Notes: a model not told the origin generated them from the sequence alone. Counted from the stretch's first letter, positions 42,891-55,700 are shown. The stretch: DNA of 64,000 bases from Turnera subulata (GCA_028386065.3 JAKUCV010003070.1:4834-68833); one strand, 5' to 3'. Numbers and translations: made by a program.

Positions 42891-42892
42891 TT

Positions 42893-43289
42893 TGTTATAT
42901 TGTGGTGTTGTATTTGCTATCCCACATCTATTGGAAGTTGTTCTGGAGTAGGTGTTGAGCTCTATATAAGTAACACCCCCCCTCTCGTTTATGTATCCCA
43001 AAAATTTATACTACATTCTCTTCTCTAAATATAAAGAGCAGGCCACAATAGTGGTGCTCCGGAGACGTAGGTAATTATTGGCCGAACTTCATTATCAATT
43101 TTCAGGTGTATTCGTTCCTTGTCTCTTTTATTCAATATTTATTATTCAATATTGAATATTCAATATTCAATATTTATTTGTCGGGTATAAATTGTAAATT
43201 ATCGGCCAGTTGTTTGTTGTGATAGGGAAATTATGCGAGTTTTCCGCAACATTTATGTCAATTTTTGGTAGCAGAAAATAGTTAGACTC
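42893..43289 (+). repeat. Copia-B 3' LTR (right end approximate)
   Basis: It starts TGTTATATTGTGGTG immediately after the polypurine tract. A CTCTATATAAG TATA box occurs at about 42,960. I place the end at ACTCTAACA (about 43,289) by analogy with copia LTR ends; no 5' LTR is left for comparison, so this end is a guess. Confidence 0.6.
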
Positions 43290-44455
43290 TAACAAGTGCA
43301 TTTCTAGTAGTGTGATAACAAAATAACAGTTAGAGATGAACCAAGGGACCTCGATCGCCACCTTGTTCTTGTCCTCTTCTTTCTCAAACTGAGGAACTTC
43401 AAAGCTTCCTTCACATGGGAAACTGTCGTTGATATTATTGTACGATGTAAACACAGGGAAAAGACCACGAGTTTGGTTTTTGGCATATTTGGTCATCCAT
43501 GAATCCCATGTTTCTTAGAAGCTCTGATTTTGTGCTGAAACAGGGGAATGCTAAATAGCATCCTTGAAGCATAAAGTGGTAGGTGAACGAATATCTCTCT
43601 CCTTCTTTTTCTTTCTTTTTTTAAATAATATTTATAAAAGAAAACGTAGAAGAATGTCATCTTGAAGCTGCTGGCGTTGATATATGCTTTGACAGATAAA
43701 AGTCCAGAGACATCCATCCATCCATCCATATTTCAAGAATCAAGCCCTGTAATAATACACAGCTTCTATACAGAAACATTCAAGTAAGCATTTGAGCATG
43801 CATTTATGGGTTACAACTTTTTCTGGGGTAATAAAAAGGCGTTAAATCAAATGGCACACATCGAATGCAAAATAGATTACAAAGCTATATGTGTCGTGCA
43901 TGGGAGACCGTGTGGAACCTACTGTGGATAAATAAATAAGACAAGTATTACTTGGTAATGTCTCAAGCTAGAGGGAGCGCCGATTTGGCGAGGGCATCCC
44001 CCACAATATTTGCTTCACCGTTTGTGATGCGATATGACTATATACCGACAGATACACGAGCGCTGGAGAAATTCACGAATGCAAAGCTAGGCCTAGGAAT
44101 GGGAGATTCTCCAACCAGTTTGCTGTGGAGAAACATATCTGTTATCTGAGTCAATTACTCAATTTCGAGATGGGTAATGCCCACTTATCCTTTTAATTTT
44201 AACTTTTAGAGTATCTATTATTTAGGCGCATAAATAAAAAAAGGGGAAAAAAATCTACTCTTTTAGTAAGTTATGTTTTGTAAACCCACTCTCAAACAGA
44301 TCTCCTGAACTCGGCCTTTTTTTTGGTTTGTTTAGGAGTTAGGACTATTAAGTATAATTTCTTTTTTTAACAGGAGCAAAGACACAATCTCTCTTTTTTT
44401 TTTTTTTGGTGGGGGATTTCTTTCTCCATCCTCCTCCTTTTAGTTTAGAGGATGT
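43290..44455. other. Intergenic, no gene recognised
   Basis: Small ORFs on the minus strand (43,167-43,496, overlapping the presumed LTR; 43,493-43,729) have no recognisable domain or shared frame. Nothing else noted. Confidence 0.45.
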
Positions 44456-44464
44456 GTTGTGGAG
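44456..44464. repeat. MULE-2 9-bp target-site duplication, left copy (GTTGTGGAG)
   Basis: GTTGTGGAG precedes GGGTTAATTACATTTTGACC and is repeated perfectly at 46,839-46,847 after the inverted end. Nine bases is the length made by Mutator-type transposases. Confidence 0.95.
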
Positions 44465-44799
44465 GGGTTAATTACATTTTGACCCCCTGAATTCCAGTTT
44501 ATTTTTGACTCACCTCCTGAACTTTTTTTTCATCAATCGACCACCTGAACTCTCAATTTCATGCAATTGACCCCCTCCGTCCATGGCCAGATGGATTCCG
44601 TCACCTAGTCTAACGGAATACTAGGATGAATGACACGTGGCAGCATCGAAACCGTTCAATAATTATTTATTTTTTAACTAAAAAAACGAAATAAAAATAT
44701 TTATATATAAAAAAATAACTGTTTAATAATTTGGTTTATTTTTCTTTTTACCAATAAAAATATAAAATAAAAATATTTATCAAAATAGAAAATCTTCTT

Positions 44800-44940
44800 C
44801 TTCCCCACAGTCCAACACCATTCGCCACCATCAATCCCACCAGCCAAACCAACAAAACACCATTCGCCACCATCAATCCCACCAGCCGAACCAACAACCC
44901 CAACAACAAACCACCAATCCGTTACCACAACACACAACAA
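44800..44940. repeat. CCA-rich tandem phrase inside MULE-2
   Basis: CAACACCATTCGCCACCATC with its continuation (AATCCCACCAGCC) occurs at about 44,813 and again at about 44,855, followed by ACAACCCCAACAACAAACC. It occupies the same relative position as the CCA-rich phrase of MULE-1 (37,790-37,900). Confidence 0.7.
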
Positions 44941-44994
44941 CCCAAACGGATTGTCCTCAACATAAGCCACAATGGTTCAATCGAACCCACAATT

Positions 44995-45560
44995 CAAAAG
45001 AGAAGGAAGCAACCTTGACTTACCCGACCAAAGACGACGGCGACACCACTTGTCGGGCTTCTCACGCGCGTCCCTCTTCCCCAGTTGCAGCTGCGGCGAC
45101 GACGTATAGAAGAGATGAGGGAGATCTTGGAGCGGGGGTAGAAGGGGAGGACATGGTGGATGGCGGCGATCTGCGACTGAGGGGTTGGAGGCGAGGGAAG
45201 GGAGGAAGCCATTGGAGTCCCTCCTCACCAGTTGCAGCTGCGGCGGCGACGTATGGAAGAGATGAGGGAGATCTTGGAGCGGGGGTAGAAGGGAAGGACA
45301 TGGTGGATGGCGGCGATGAGCTTTGCGACTGAGGGGTTGGAGGCGAGGGAGAGGAGGAAGCCGTTGGGGATGGAGAGTAGGAGGGAGGCGTTGGTGTAGG
45401 AGAAGGGTCGGATTATGGCCAGGGTGAGGTTTGGGAGGCAGAGGTGGTGGATGGCGGCGGTGAGCTCTGCCATGGGGGGAGGGGCGGGCGCGGCTGGTGA
45501 TGAACTGGGTGGAGGGAAGGTGGTGTGTGGTGGTGGGGTTGGGAACATGGAAGGAAAGGT
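44995..45560 (-). pseudogene. GC-rich gene-like segment captured in MULE-2
   Basis: Much richer in GC than the rest of the element. On the minus strand an internal ATG opens MAELTAAIHHLCLPNLTLAI, continuing through RPFSYTNASLLLSIPNGF and SNPSVAKLIAAIHHVLPFYP, which reads like the N-terminus of a real protein. I cannot name the family. A 147-base unit starting GTTGCAGCTGCGGCG is duplicated in tandem (45,084 and 45,231), which breaks any longer frame. ORFs in other frames across it are shadows. This fits a Pack-MULE capture, but a donor gene must be found to prove it. Confidence 0.5.
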
Positions 45561-45649
45561 TTTTTTTTTTAATTTGCATGTGTATTTTTTTGAAAAAAAG
45601 AATTGTCGGATGTTGCATATACAATTAACGGGATTTTTCATATTTTTAG

Positions 45650-46540
45650 CCAATTATAATTATTAATTTCCTATAATTTAGGTACTTTTATACTGATTAA
45701 TGGGAGATTTCCATATTTTTAGGGAATTATAATTTTTAATTTCCTAAAATTTAGGTACTTTTTATTTTTATACCAATTGGTGGGAGCTTTCCATATTTTT
45801 AGGGAATTATAATTATTTATTTCCTAAAATTTATGTGTTTTTTATTTTTATACCGATTGAATGTGAGCTGTTCATATAATTATTAATTTCCTAAAATTTA
45901 GATATTTTTATACCAATTAATGGGAGCTTTTCACATTTTTAGGGAATTATAATTATTAATTTCCTAAAAATTTAGGTATTTTTTTATTTTTATACCAATT
46001 GATTGGAGCTTTCCATATTTTTAGGAAATTATAATTATTTATTTCCTAAAATTTAGGTGTTTTTTATTTTTATACCGATGGGAACTTTCCATATTTTTAA
46101 GGAATAATGATTATTAATTTCCTAAAATTTAGGTATTTTTGTACCGATTAGTGGGAGCTTTCCATATTTTAAGGAATTATAATTATTAATTACCTAAAAT
46201 TTAGGTATTTTTATACCGATTAATGGGAGCTTTCCATATTTTTAGGGAATTATAATTATTTATTTCCTAAAATTTAGATATTTTTATACTAATTAATGGG
46301 AACTTTTCATATTTTTAGGAAATTATAATTATTAATTTCCTAAAATTTAGGTATTTTGTTTTATTTTTACACCAATTGATTGGAGCTTTTCATATTTTAA
46401 GGGAATTATAATTATTTATTTCCTAAAATTTTGGTGTTTTTTTATTTTTATACCAATTAATGGGAGTTTTCTATATTTTTAGGAAATAATAATTAGTAAT
46501 TAATCAGATCTTTCCATATTTTTAGAGAATTATAGTATTA
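45650..46540. repeat. MULE-2 AT-rich minisatellite, about 11-12 units
   Basis: Imperfect units of roughly 74-88 bases carry GGGAGCTTTCCATATTTTTA, GGAATTATAATTATTAATTT, CCTAAAATTTAGGTATTTTT and TATACCAATTAATG phrases. Some units carry an extra TTTTTATTTTTATACC stretch, so short and long units partly alternate. The array fills the space between the cargo segment and the right TIR. Confidence 0.93.
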
Positions 46541-47339
46541 ATTTCGATATTTTTTCTGTTAATATATTTTTGTTTCTTTTCTTGAATTTTATTTAATTTT
46601 ATGTAAAAATAAATTCGTTTTTCTGTTAAAAATAAAAAAATATTGAACGGTTACGAGGCCGCCACGTGTCATCCATCCCTGCATTCCGTTAGTGCAGGTG
46701 ACGGAATCCATCTGCCCATGGACGGAGGGGGTCAATTGCATGAAATTGGGAGTTCAGGTGGTCGATTGACGAAAAATAAAGTTTAGGGGGTGAGTCAAAA
46801 ATAAACCAAAATACAGGGGGTCAAAATGTAATTAACCCGTTGTGGAGTATTGCGTAGACTTTTCTTGGGAATGGGCCGTTCTATTACTGGAAGGCGGAAT
46901 GCCCTTCCAGCTCCGTGGTTTGCGGCGAAAGAATATTGGTAAGTACCTGTCTATTCCATCAATTTTCCAATATAACGTATCTGTTCATATCATGACGTTA
47001 TATATCTCGATATATATTTTAAAATTCAAGAGTGATGATGTTATATATGATTGGTGGAGTATAGAATGAACAGGTATCTCCTAATTTAATCAACTAAGCC
47101 TCATGTGGGCTTTCTCTCGCATATTTTGAACCACATAAAACAACATACCATTAATTAAGAGGCCTACTGGACTTTAGCCTAAATCGTCGTGGCCCAACTC
47201 AAAACAAGGTCCAATGGCTTTCTGGGCAACTCCTCCAAATGAGAAGCCAGAAAACCACCTGCTTTGGGTGAATACTTGCCCAGTAAATGAATAGAACTGC
47301 TTTAGGTGCTGCGCTGTGCAGTGCTTCCTGTCTTCCCCT

Positions 47340-47365
47340 TGTGTGTGTGTGTGTGTGTGTGTGTG
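47340..47365. repeat. (GT)n microsatellite
   Basis: About 13 GT dinucleotides in a row. Confidence 0.95.
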
Positions 47366-49371
47366 ATCCTTTCTCCAGATTCTCACTTTGAAACCCACTT
47401 CAGGATTCCTCAATTGAGAGTCGGTCACTTGGTTAATGTTCTTCCATACTTCAACGGTAAGTTCTATTACACTACACCACTCCTGATCACTGCCCATTTC
47501 ATACCAACGTCACATGGTTTTTTTCCCTTAATATTGTAACTGTTGTTTGTGTTCTGACATTATAAATCATTGTTGGATTCCTTTGTTGTCCCAATGACTA
47601 TGGCCTTCTGCTTCATTTCCCACATGTGCTCTTGTGCTGTAGTGTAGAATGATCTGCTGTATTCAATTTTTTTCCAGTTTCTGCCACAAAAATAAGAAAT
47701 TCTTCCAACTTCTGATTAGTAGTATCTCAGTACAATAGTCTTGTTGTTTTCTGTGTCTTTCACTTCAGATTATTTCTCTGATTTCTACAAGATTTAACTT
47801 AAGGGTGGAAGGCCACCGCTGTCGTCTTAAGTTAGCGAGCGAGCAGTGCACTACTTTTTGAAGAGATGCTTTTGGACAGGCTCGCATTGCCGATTCTCAA
47901 TCAAGCAGGCCCGTATATAGTAGGGAATATACTTAGTCATGTTCTCTAACACAGGTGCCTGCTTGACCGAGTATCTGTACTGATTTGTTTGAATCACCGG
48001 TTGGTCCTTCATGACATTATTTCAAGCCCGTCTGGAGGATGGATGATGATGTTTCAGTACAAAGGTGTTGCCCCTTTTTCGAATTCTTATTGACATTTCA
48101 TTTGAGGCAAAGGTTGTGTGAATAAGAAGCTGACCGAAAGTCTACTTTTATGCCAGAAAAATGTGTGGCAGGAGGGAGTTATAGCACAACCAGAGTTGAT
48201 GCTGATCCTTTCACACTGTTAAAGACTTCTACCTTGAATTTGTTCTGCGTTTACTCTCCACAGGCTGTGCTTTTCTTCTTGAGGTCGCAGAACAAAGAAA
48301 AAAGACTTCTTTCTTTGATTTTCAGTTTCCATTCTGGGGAAGTAATCTAACTAGTTCGATTCGGTTAATTTTGAAGCCAAGGTGAAAGAAGGAATGCAGT
48401 TACCGGATTGAGACCATCTTGGTGGTGGAGCAAAGAAGTGGGTGATGATGCAAGGGAATTTCAAGATGTCCGTAGTATACACTGCCAAGGAATATATCTA
48501 GCAGTTGTGGCGACCCATCTTTCTTCCTTTGAGTAATGGAACGTTTTTTTTAAGTAATGGAACGTTAGTTACTTGCTGTGCTGGTTTCTTTACAGTTAAC
48601 TGTTTGTCTCCCTGTATGAGATGATTCTTTTGATGCTGAGATCCTTGAGAGTAGGTTTTATTGATTAGTTTGGGTTTGCTTCTGACATGTCATTTCAAAT
48701 GTGCCGTATGGTCATATTCACTGGCATTATTATCCAACCCCTTACTTGGTTGTGTAGAAAATCCAAAAAATATTTGTATATTGTAATAGCTTTATTCTGT
48801 GATTACTTATTCTCTAATAGTGGCCAAGTTCTAGATGATACTTTCAATATTGACTATTTTGGTGCTTAAGTTCGAAGGAAAAATGTTTCTTGTTGCTTGA
48901 AGTGCTAGATTTTATTTGAGTTGGTCAACTGACTCGGTACTAGCATGATGTTTGGAAAAAGTAATGCAATGCTGTGGCTTAATTTCAGGCATCAGGTCAA
49001 TTGTGCATGAACCATCCTTATAGGGTAGACCAATGAGCTACAGTTTTTTTAGAAGATCCGTTATATATATTGTCCATAATAGTTGTGTTCTTGTTGACAT
49101 TACCGTGATTGGTGATGCTAGGTCTCTTGTCATGATTTCCAGTCCAAAATAGTGGTTCTTTCCTCAAGCACTTGGAGGTATGCCAAAGTTCCCAGAATGG
49201 AAACAGAGGATCTTCTTCTGCTACTGTAAACACATGGATGTATCACGCTGGCTAACCTAATCAGCAATAGTCAGAGCAGCTGATGTTCTGAACAGAAACA
49301 GGGTCCTGAACCTCTTTCTTTTTGTCTAAGGGATGTTTCTCCTGAGGGGATTTCTTTCATGATCTGAAACG

Positions 49372-49732
49372 CAGATAACAGCTTCAATGATGGGTGATCA
49401 TGCATTCTGCTGGAGGTAACTATAACTTGCATATTCATCTGTAACAATAAGTGTGCTACGAAAGTCTTCGAGGAAGTAAATATCCTTGTTGGAGCTCTAA
49501 GGATCCTGTGTTTTCCTTGTTCCTTTGTGAACTAGTGATGCTTCACGTATTTTTCACTAAGCGACTCAGATAACAGCTCAAAGGATGTGTGCTCATGCAT
49601 TCTGCTGGAGGCAACTACAACTTGCATATTCGCCTGTAACAATAAGTGTGGCCAAAAGTCTTGAAGTAAAAATAACTTGTTGGAGCTCTAAGGATCCTAT
49701 GTTTTCCTTGTTCTTCCGCGAACTAAATGACG
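49372..49732. repeat. Tandem duplication, two diverged copies
   Basis: A unit starting CAGATAACAGCT and running through CATGCATTCTGCTGGAGG, TAACAATAAGTGTG and TTGGAGCTCTAAGGATCCT occurs at 49,372 and at 49,567, an offset of 195 bases. The copies differ by substitutions and small indels, so the duplication is old. It does not preserve an ORF. Confidence 0.85.
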
Positions 49733-52700
49733 CTAACATATTTTTCATCACCATCAAGATATTACATGGTACAAGGGCGTTAGGCCACTGGCAAACTCTG
49801 ATATTCTTTCCTATAATCTTTCAAATTAATTTTCTATTCCGATCGTGACCTTATGATGTTTCCTTTTCTATTATAGGAACTCTTTTTGTGATTGATGTGG
49901 GGACTGTTGTTGACAATATGAAACAATCAGTTTGACAAATATGGGCCTAATTCACCAGAAAAGCAGGTACCGATAATTAAAGTGCTTAATGAGGATGGTA
50001 GTATGCTTTCCAACTTACTGCTGTAAAGTTTCTGTGAGTGGGTTAAAATCTCCAGCTACAAGGCAGACTGCGAGGTGCAACACAAAGTTAGAAGGTCAGG
50101 CTGCTTGATTTCTCCTTTTCTTCTGTGCCTGATATTTGATACCTGTTAAAAAAGTTTAACCCCCGATATCTTGTTTACAATTTAGAACCGGAATATTTAT
50201 CTTGTATGGGGTGATTGATCTGACAAGTGCGGAGCTAAAGCCAGCAGAATAGCACTATGAATAATGCAGTCCATGAAATTAAATTAAGAATTAATGCGAG
50301 AAAGAGAAATGACTTATAGAAGTGAAATGCGGGAAGAATTCACGTTCTTAGCGTCTCGTTCGCTAAAGATCTTATCCTTGAATTTTAATTTAGATTCTTA
50401 AGTACTTCCTGAAAACAAACTGCTGTAGAACTGAAAATTTTGTCTTTTTTGAAAAAAACATAACTAGAAGCCTCAATTTGACCACTTGAAGGTTTCAAAA
50501 ACTGAAAATTTTTGACTGGGTTACATGCTACTGGTATCCATGGTCTCCTGGAAATTTCTCAAATTCCAAATTATTTATGGAGTTCTATGTGCAGAATTTT
50601 GTAGCTCTTCTTGATTGTTCCAGAAAGAGCGCCTTTCTTTTATCCTAGTTGCCTGGACGGGAACACAGGTAATTGATAGTTGCCAGCTAATGCATTATTC
50701 TCATGCCTTTCGAGCTCTTTAGCAGGTCTGCTGCTGGAACATATGTAAGTGACTCTACTAGGTGAAATTTTAGTCCAAGCTTTGTTGCGTTTGAGTTGGC
50801 GTTAATGCATATACAGGGTTGTATCCTGCTGGGACCTTCAGTTGCTACTACCTTGATTAACTTTAGAGAGTTTAAGCTATATTCAGATTACATAATTTTG
50901 TAGCTTTTTTTTATGCTAATAATTTTGTAGCTTTTAGTTGGTGATTATCAGATGTTACCGACTATATGGAATTTGCTTGCTATATATGTAAATGCAAAAT
51001 TTTGGAGTGGAAATAAACAACATTCATTACAGACCTGCGTGCAAAAAGGTGTAAGCAGCAACTTTCCTGGTATCGAAATCAAGGTTCCAACAACAGTGGC
51101 CAAGACCTAACCCCTGCTTTTGCTTTTGTCTCTGTGTTCTGTGATTTCATGAATAGCCAATACTATTTGGTAAGGGGCATTTTATGCATGGTATACCCAA
51201 ATATCATCTCAGTGGGGGTTGATGAATGAGGTAAATTCAAATCAATCATTACTTTGAAAATCAAGGGCTTTGATGCAAGATTGATAGGTCATGTTACTTT
51301 AAAAGAACAGTGAGAGATCTCAATTTCTTCAGACATAAATGTATACTACATTTGGACTTTTCACGGCCATCGTTCAGGGATTTTGGGTAGAAAGCAAATG
51401 AAAGATTAAACAAATCATGTGTGGAGAAGAGGTGCCAAGAAATAAGGTAACATGCGATATTTCTAAATATCACATCTATAGTGGTGATTTTGGCATTCTT
51501 TACTTCATATGAACATTTGGTTATGTGGATGTGCTACATCTTACAATGTACTATGATACTTCTGCTGAATTATTGTTCAAGTTAGAGAACCCATCAACTC
51601 CAGTTTTAAGTTATTCCGCTTTCTCCCATAAAGTGGGTGGATACAGTGCTTCAACTTCCAAATGGGATCAAAGAGTCATGATAAGGCCCGAGTTTAATGA
51701 GCTTCCTACGGAGATGCAGCAAGTGGACCATGTGCTGCCAAGGTTAGTACAACCAATTATTAAGACATTAGCAGAATATTATTCTGTATGCGCTTAACGT
51801 AGAATAATTGCAGGGTCTCCTCGTCAGGATAATGGTGGGTTCGTAGTATATGGTTAATTAATGAAAATTGCTTATGTGAAAATGTATGTCATGTACTTGT
51901 TAGGAGAGAAGTGGATAGAGTTTGGCAAGTGACATGACTTAGAATGTCTTGTTTGAGGTTGATCCCGAAGCGAAGCAAGGATCAAGGGAATCCCCTCATG
52001 TGTATGCTGACTGCTGAAGATTAGGGTCCATTTTTATTGATTTCAAGGGGTTCTGGATCACGTGACCACCTGTTTTTCCTTTACGTAAAATGCACCTGCA
52101 TCCTTTTCCACGCCCTCTACTTCTACGCATCACCCCCTTTTTTCTCCTCCCTTTTAACACTTGAATCTGAAGCCTTTTCTCACGTAAATGCATGTGCTAT
52201 ACTATCCTCGATTTCTATGGATCACTCTGTAATCTTGCTGAACCTTGCATCCCAAGCCTACAAGAGTGTCTACAATCTAATATCTTAGCTTGCAACAGAT
52301 AGAATAGTACTCTTCTGCCTAGGACTTCAATAATTTTCATTATTGGCTCGGACAGGACAGGACAGGATTTAGTGTACTTGTAGAAGACATATATATGTGG
52401 TTTAAAACAAAAATCTACTAACAGTTTTTAACTGTTAAGGAGAAAATGATTGACCGGAGTTAACTAGCTAGATCCTCAGCCATTATGGAGAGACTAACCG
52501 AATGCATGGGAAAGGGTGCAAATCTACACACTCAATCTCTTTTATTTTCTACAACTTTTTTAATAAGTGGCCCTTGCTCTTTCGCTTTCTATTTTGTTTA
52601 TCTTGATGGGATGCATCGAATCTTTCTAACCTCACCGACGATCACAAAATCGGATTGTGTTATATGGCTCGAAAATGACCGAAAGGCCATGCTTTTCCTA

Positions 52701-55700
52701 GGGAAAAAAGCTTGAAGCCACCCCAACACCTTGGACCCGACCCATCCTTTGTTTTTTTTAACTTATATTATCTTGTTTCGAGCATTTCCACTTTGAATGT
52801 AGGGTGTGTGCGCCCATGCATACAATATTGCTAATTAATGCCCCACCGATACTATTAGTGCTTAGCAGTATGATTAAGGCTTGCATATATATATGTACTG
52901 CTCTTTTTTCTTTGATTTATTAGCGGTCACCGCACAGTTCCTCTCTTTTTTAAAAAAACTTAAGCACTTCCGCCCAAGCCACCTTTAACTCTGTTGGTTA
53001 TTTATAGTAAACCCCCGAAACAGGAAGGATTGGGAACACAGAATTATTAAGATATTAGGATTGCCTGATACTGGTTCTTGCTTGACACTGGCCATTGCAA
53101 TATCTCCGTGGCTTCTCAATGAAGAAGCAAGTGGCAAGATTATATGCTTGCTTTGGTTTGAACTAATTATAGCTTAATGCGTCATTATCGATGCCTATTT
53201 ACATTAATCAATGGAGACGGCCAAAGAAGTCACTTCAAAAGCTCTCAATTGGGTCTATATGCATTTCATGTTTGATGGCATATCCTGTGATAGCGTGTAA
53301 TGCAACCACAGAATTAAGTATAAAAATAACTCAATGATGTGGCCGAATGAAGACTAGAATCTTGAGCAGGGGATAAGTAGGCTTAACCAAGTACATCAAT
53401 CAATTATATTGTGCAACTGTTGTTTGGATCTTTATGATATACTATTTTGAACAATTAAGGACATGTGCGGCTTAAATAGCCTAAACGGTAGGCTGGGACT
53501 GGGACGCAGGATTGCTCAGCTTACAAGCAAATGAGAAACGTGGGTATACGGCCACCAATTGAAATCACCATAGATCCAATTGGCACCCCTCTTCTCCTCT
53601 TTTGAAGAGACATAAAAAAGCTTTCCCTCATCTTTAACTTACTGTTTTTGTATTCATAATTTGGTACAGAGCAACGTATTCTCTTTTTGAAATTGTCCAT
53701 ATCTTACACATGTCGAGTTCACTGTGTTTTCCCACAAGTTGCAAAAATTTGACTTCCTGTGTAAGCTTTTGGTCATGGCACAAAATTTGATTCTCTAGGG
53801 ATTTCTCTCTGTGTCCTTGCCAAACATAAAGAGGGATTCAAAGAAATTTCTCTTTTTTTGTCGGCAATCACGTATTAATATGGAGTCACTCATTTAAGCA
53901 GAATAAGGAAATACAAATAGGTTTTAATCATCATTTTCAGTACCTTCATTGAATACTTTTCGATTGGGAGAATATATAATCGGGTAGCAGAATCTAGTAA
54001 TCATGATTGTATGTTCAGGTTTTATTATCCTTTAATAAAAGTTTTTTAAAAACGTTTCTAACCAAGTTGACTTGGTCGGTTTACCACTTCTTAACCAGCT
54101 GGTTAGGTTTGAATTATGCTAATGACATGATAAACCTTTGTTGTGTGGTGGTATTGCCCCCCAGCTGAGCTGTAATTGAAAATTCACTTTCATGTATAAA
54201 CCCAATGATCTGCACCTGCTGGCCCGTTTTGACCTTGGTTTTCTTGGATTCTTCGTTTAACGGTACCGTTGAAACACTTTAAGGACATGCCAAAATCCAA
54301 ATGGTCAAACAATTTATACAGACATTAATTCCCATGAGATGATGGGTGCCAGTAACTCCGCCACTAAACAATTCTTGTTTAAGGCTCTTGCATTATGCCG
54401 TCTCTTGCAGTGGTTGTTCGTTCAGTAACTCAAAAGTTGCTGCAAAGGGGGTAATAAGCCGGCACCGACTGCTAATGAGTTATGACATGACATAAATTGA
54501 AGGGAGAAAGTCAACGAGTCATGTAAATAGTATCAAATTTTTTCATCTAATGTTTAGTTCCCAACGCGACAACAAATAAATGCTACCAACCCAATTAGGC
54601 AATTAGCCAAAAGAAAAGGTGAGTGCAAAACAGAAGAAAAAGAAAGAACAGATGAAAAGAGTCCTTAATTCCTAAAAACCAAAAGGAGTGCCCAGAGAAT
54701 GGTCATAGTCCCCAATCCATGGCCCATGTCCAAACCCTGCCTTGATTAGTGGTCATCGTCCCACACTCCTAATTGTCTGCAAACGTATGTGACAAGTGTC
54801 TAGCATTAGAAGTAACACCGTGGCGCGACTGCAAGCAAATTCTTGCTCTCTGCATTACACATAAAATCTAATCACCTAATTCATTGTAATCCAGATTTTT
54901 TCCCTTTGAAGTAATCCGGGAGATGCAGTTGTCACCAGCTATGTATAATTGGTATTAGCCATTTTCTTGGATATTCTTCATTTAGTAGATGTATTGATCA
55001 AGTTTTGGCCAGTTAGGCACTATTTCTTGGGGGGGAAAAAAAGAAAGCAGAAAATTGAGAATGATGAAATCGGGACCAAATGTGTGGATTCCAAGCCAAC
55101 TGAAAAAAGGGACAGCTATTGCAAGCTAAGCTGCATAATGTCAAGACAAATAGGAGTCAAAAAAAGGATACGACAAATAGGCCATCCTGTGTGGGATACT
55201 GGGATTAGGCCGGTCGTTTTTATGTAGTAATTCACAGTTTGCTCAAATGGTATTTTTTTCCTACAAAACGCAAGAAAAATTGGACCAATTAGACACCAAA
55301 AAACAAAAACACCAAAATATATATGAAGAACGCTACCCTCCAAGCCTTTGGCCCATAAGATCTTGTATGCTGGAGGTGGATAGAGCATATTGGCCATGAA
55401 AATTTCTATGTGCATGCGGCGACCTCTGTGTTCCATTTAATATGCATGGGGCCACCAGGTTGCGTGGAAGAGATCTTTTGTTCATTAGGATTTTGGCCTT
55501 TTTAAGTTGCAATTTTTGAACAGAACCTTCATTCCTTTTTGTTTGGTTTTGCACTTCGTGGGTCTACTGGAAAACGTTTTTTGCCACAACATTTTTTGTT
55601 ACAATAGGGTATGTTTCTTTAGGTTCAGAATATAGTAGTATTCCACCATTTTATTTTCTTCTTTCAAATCGAGGCCCCCAAGTCTCAATGCCAAAAGAGA

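Larger units (their letters stand above)
44465..46838. mobile_element. MULE-2: non-autonomous Mutator-like element with gene-like cargo and minisatellite
   Basis: 2,374 bp with a perfect 9-bp target duplication. The inverted arms, about 210-230 bp, start GGGTTAATTACATTTTGACC and share CAATTGACCCCCTCCGTCCA, GGATTCCGTCACC and a CACGTG palindrome (44,634-44,639; 46,663-46,668). Inside, from left to right, are a CCA-rich duplicated phrase, a GC-rich segment with partly duplicated gene-like sequence, and a long AT-rich minisatellite. No transposase is present. The arms differ at several positions, so the insertion is not very recent. Confidence 0.92.

Noticed and set aside
44977..45624. 215-codon Pro/His/Leu-rich minus-strand ORF in MULE-2
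   Set aside because: It is low-complexity, runs across the 147-bp duplication, and competes with the better MAELTAAIHH frame on the same strand.
45650..46540. CRISPR-like or satellite array
   Set aside because: The units are contiguous, imperfect and AT-rich with no unique spacers; it is a minisatellite inside a transposon in a plant genome.
51525..51797. 90-codon ORF as an exon of an unannotated gene
   Set aside because: No known domain, and no neighbouring exon in a compatible phase could be found.
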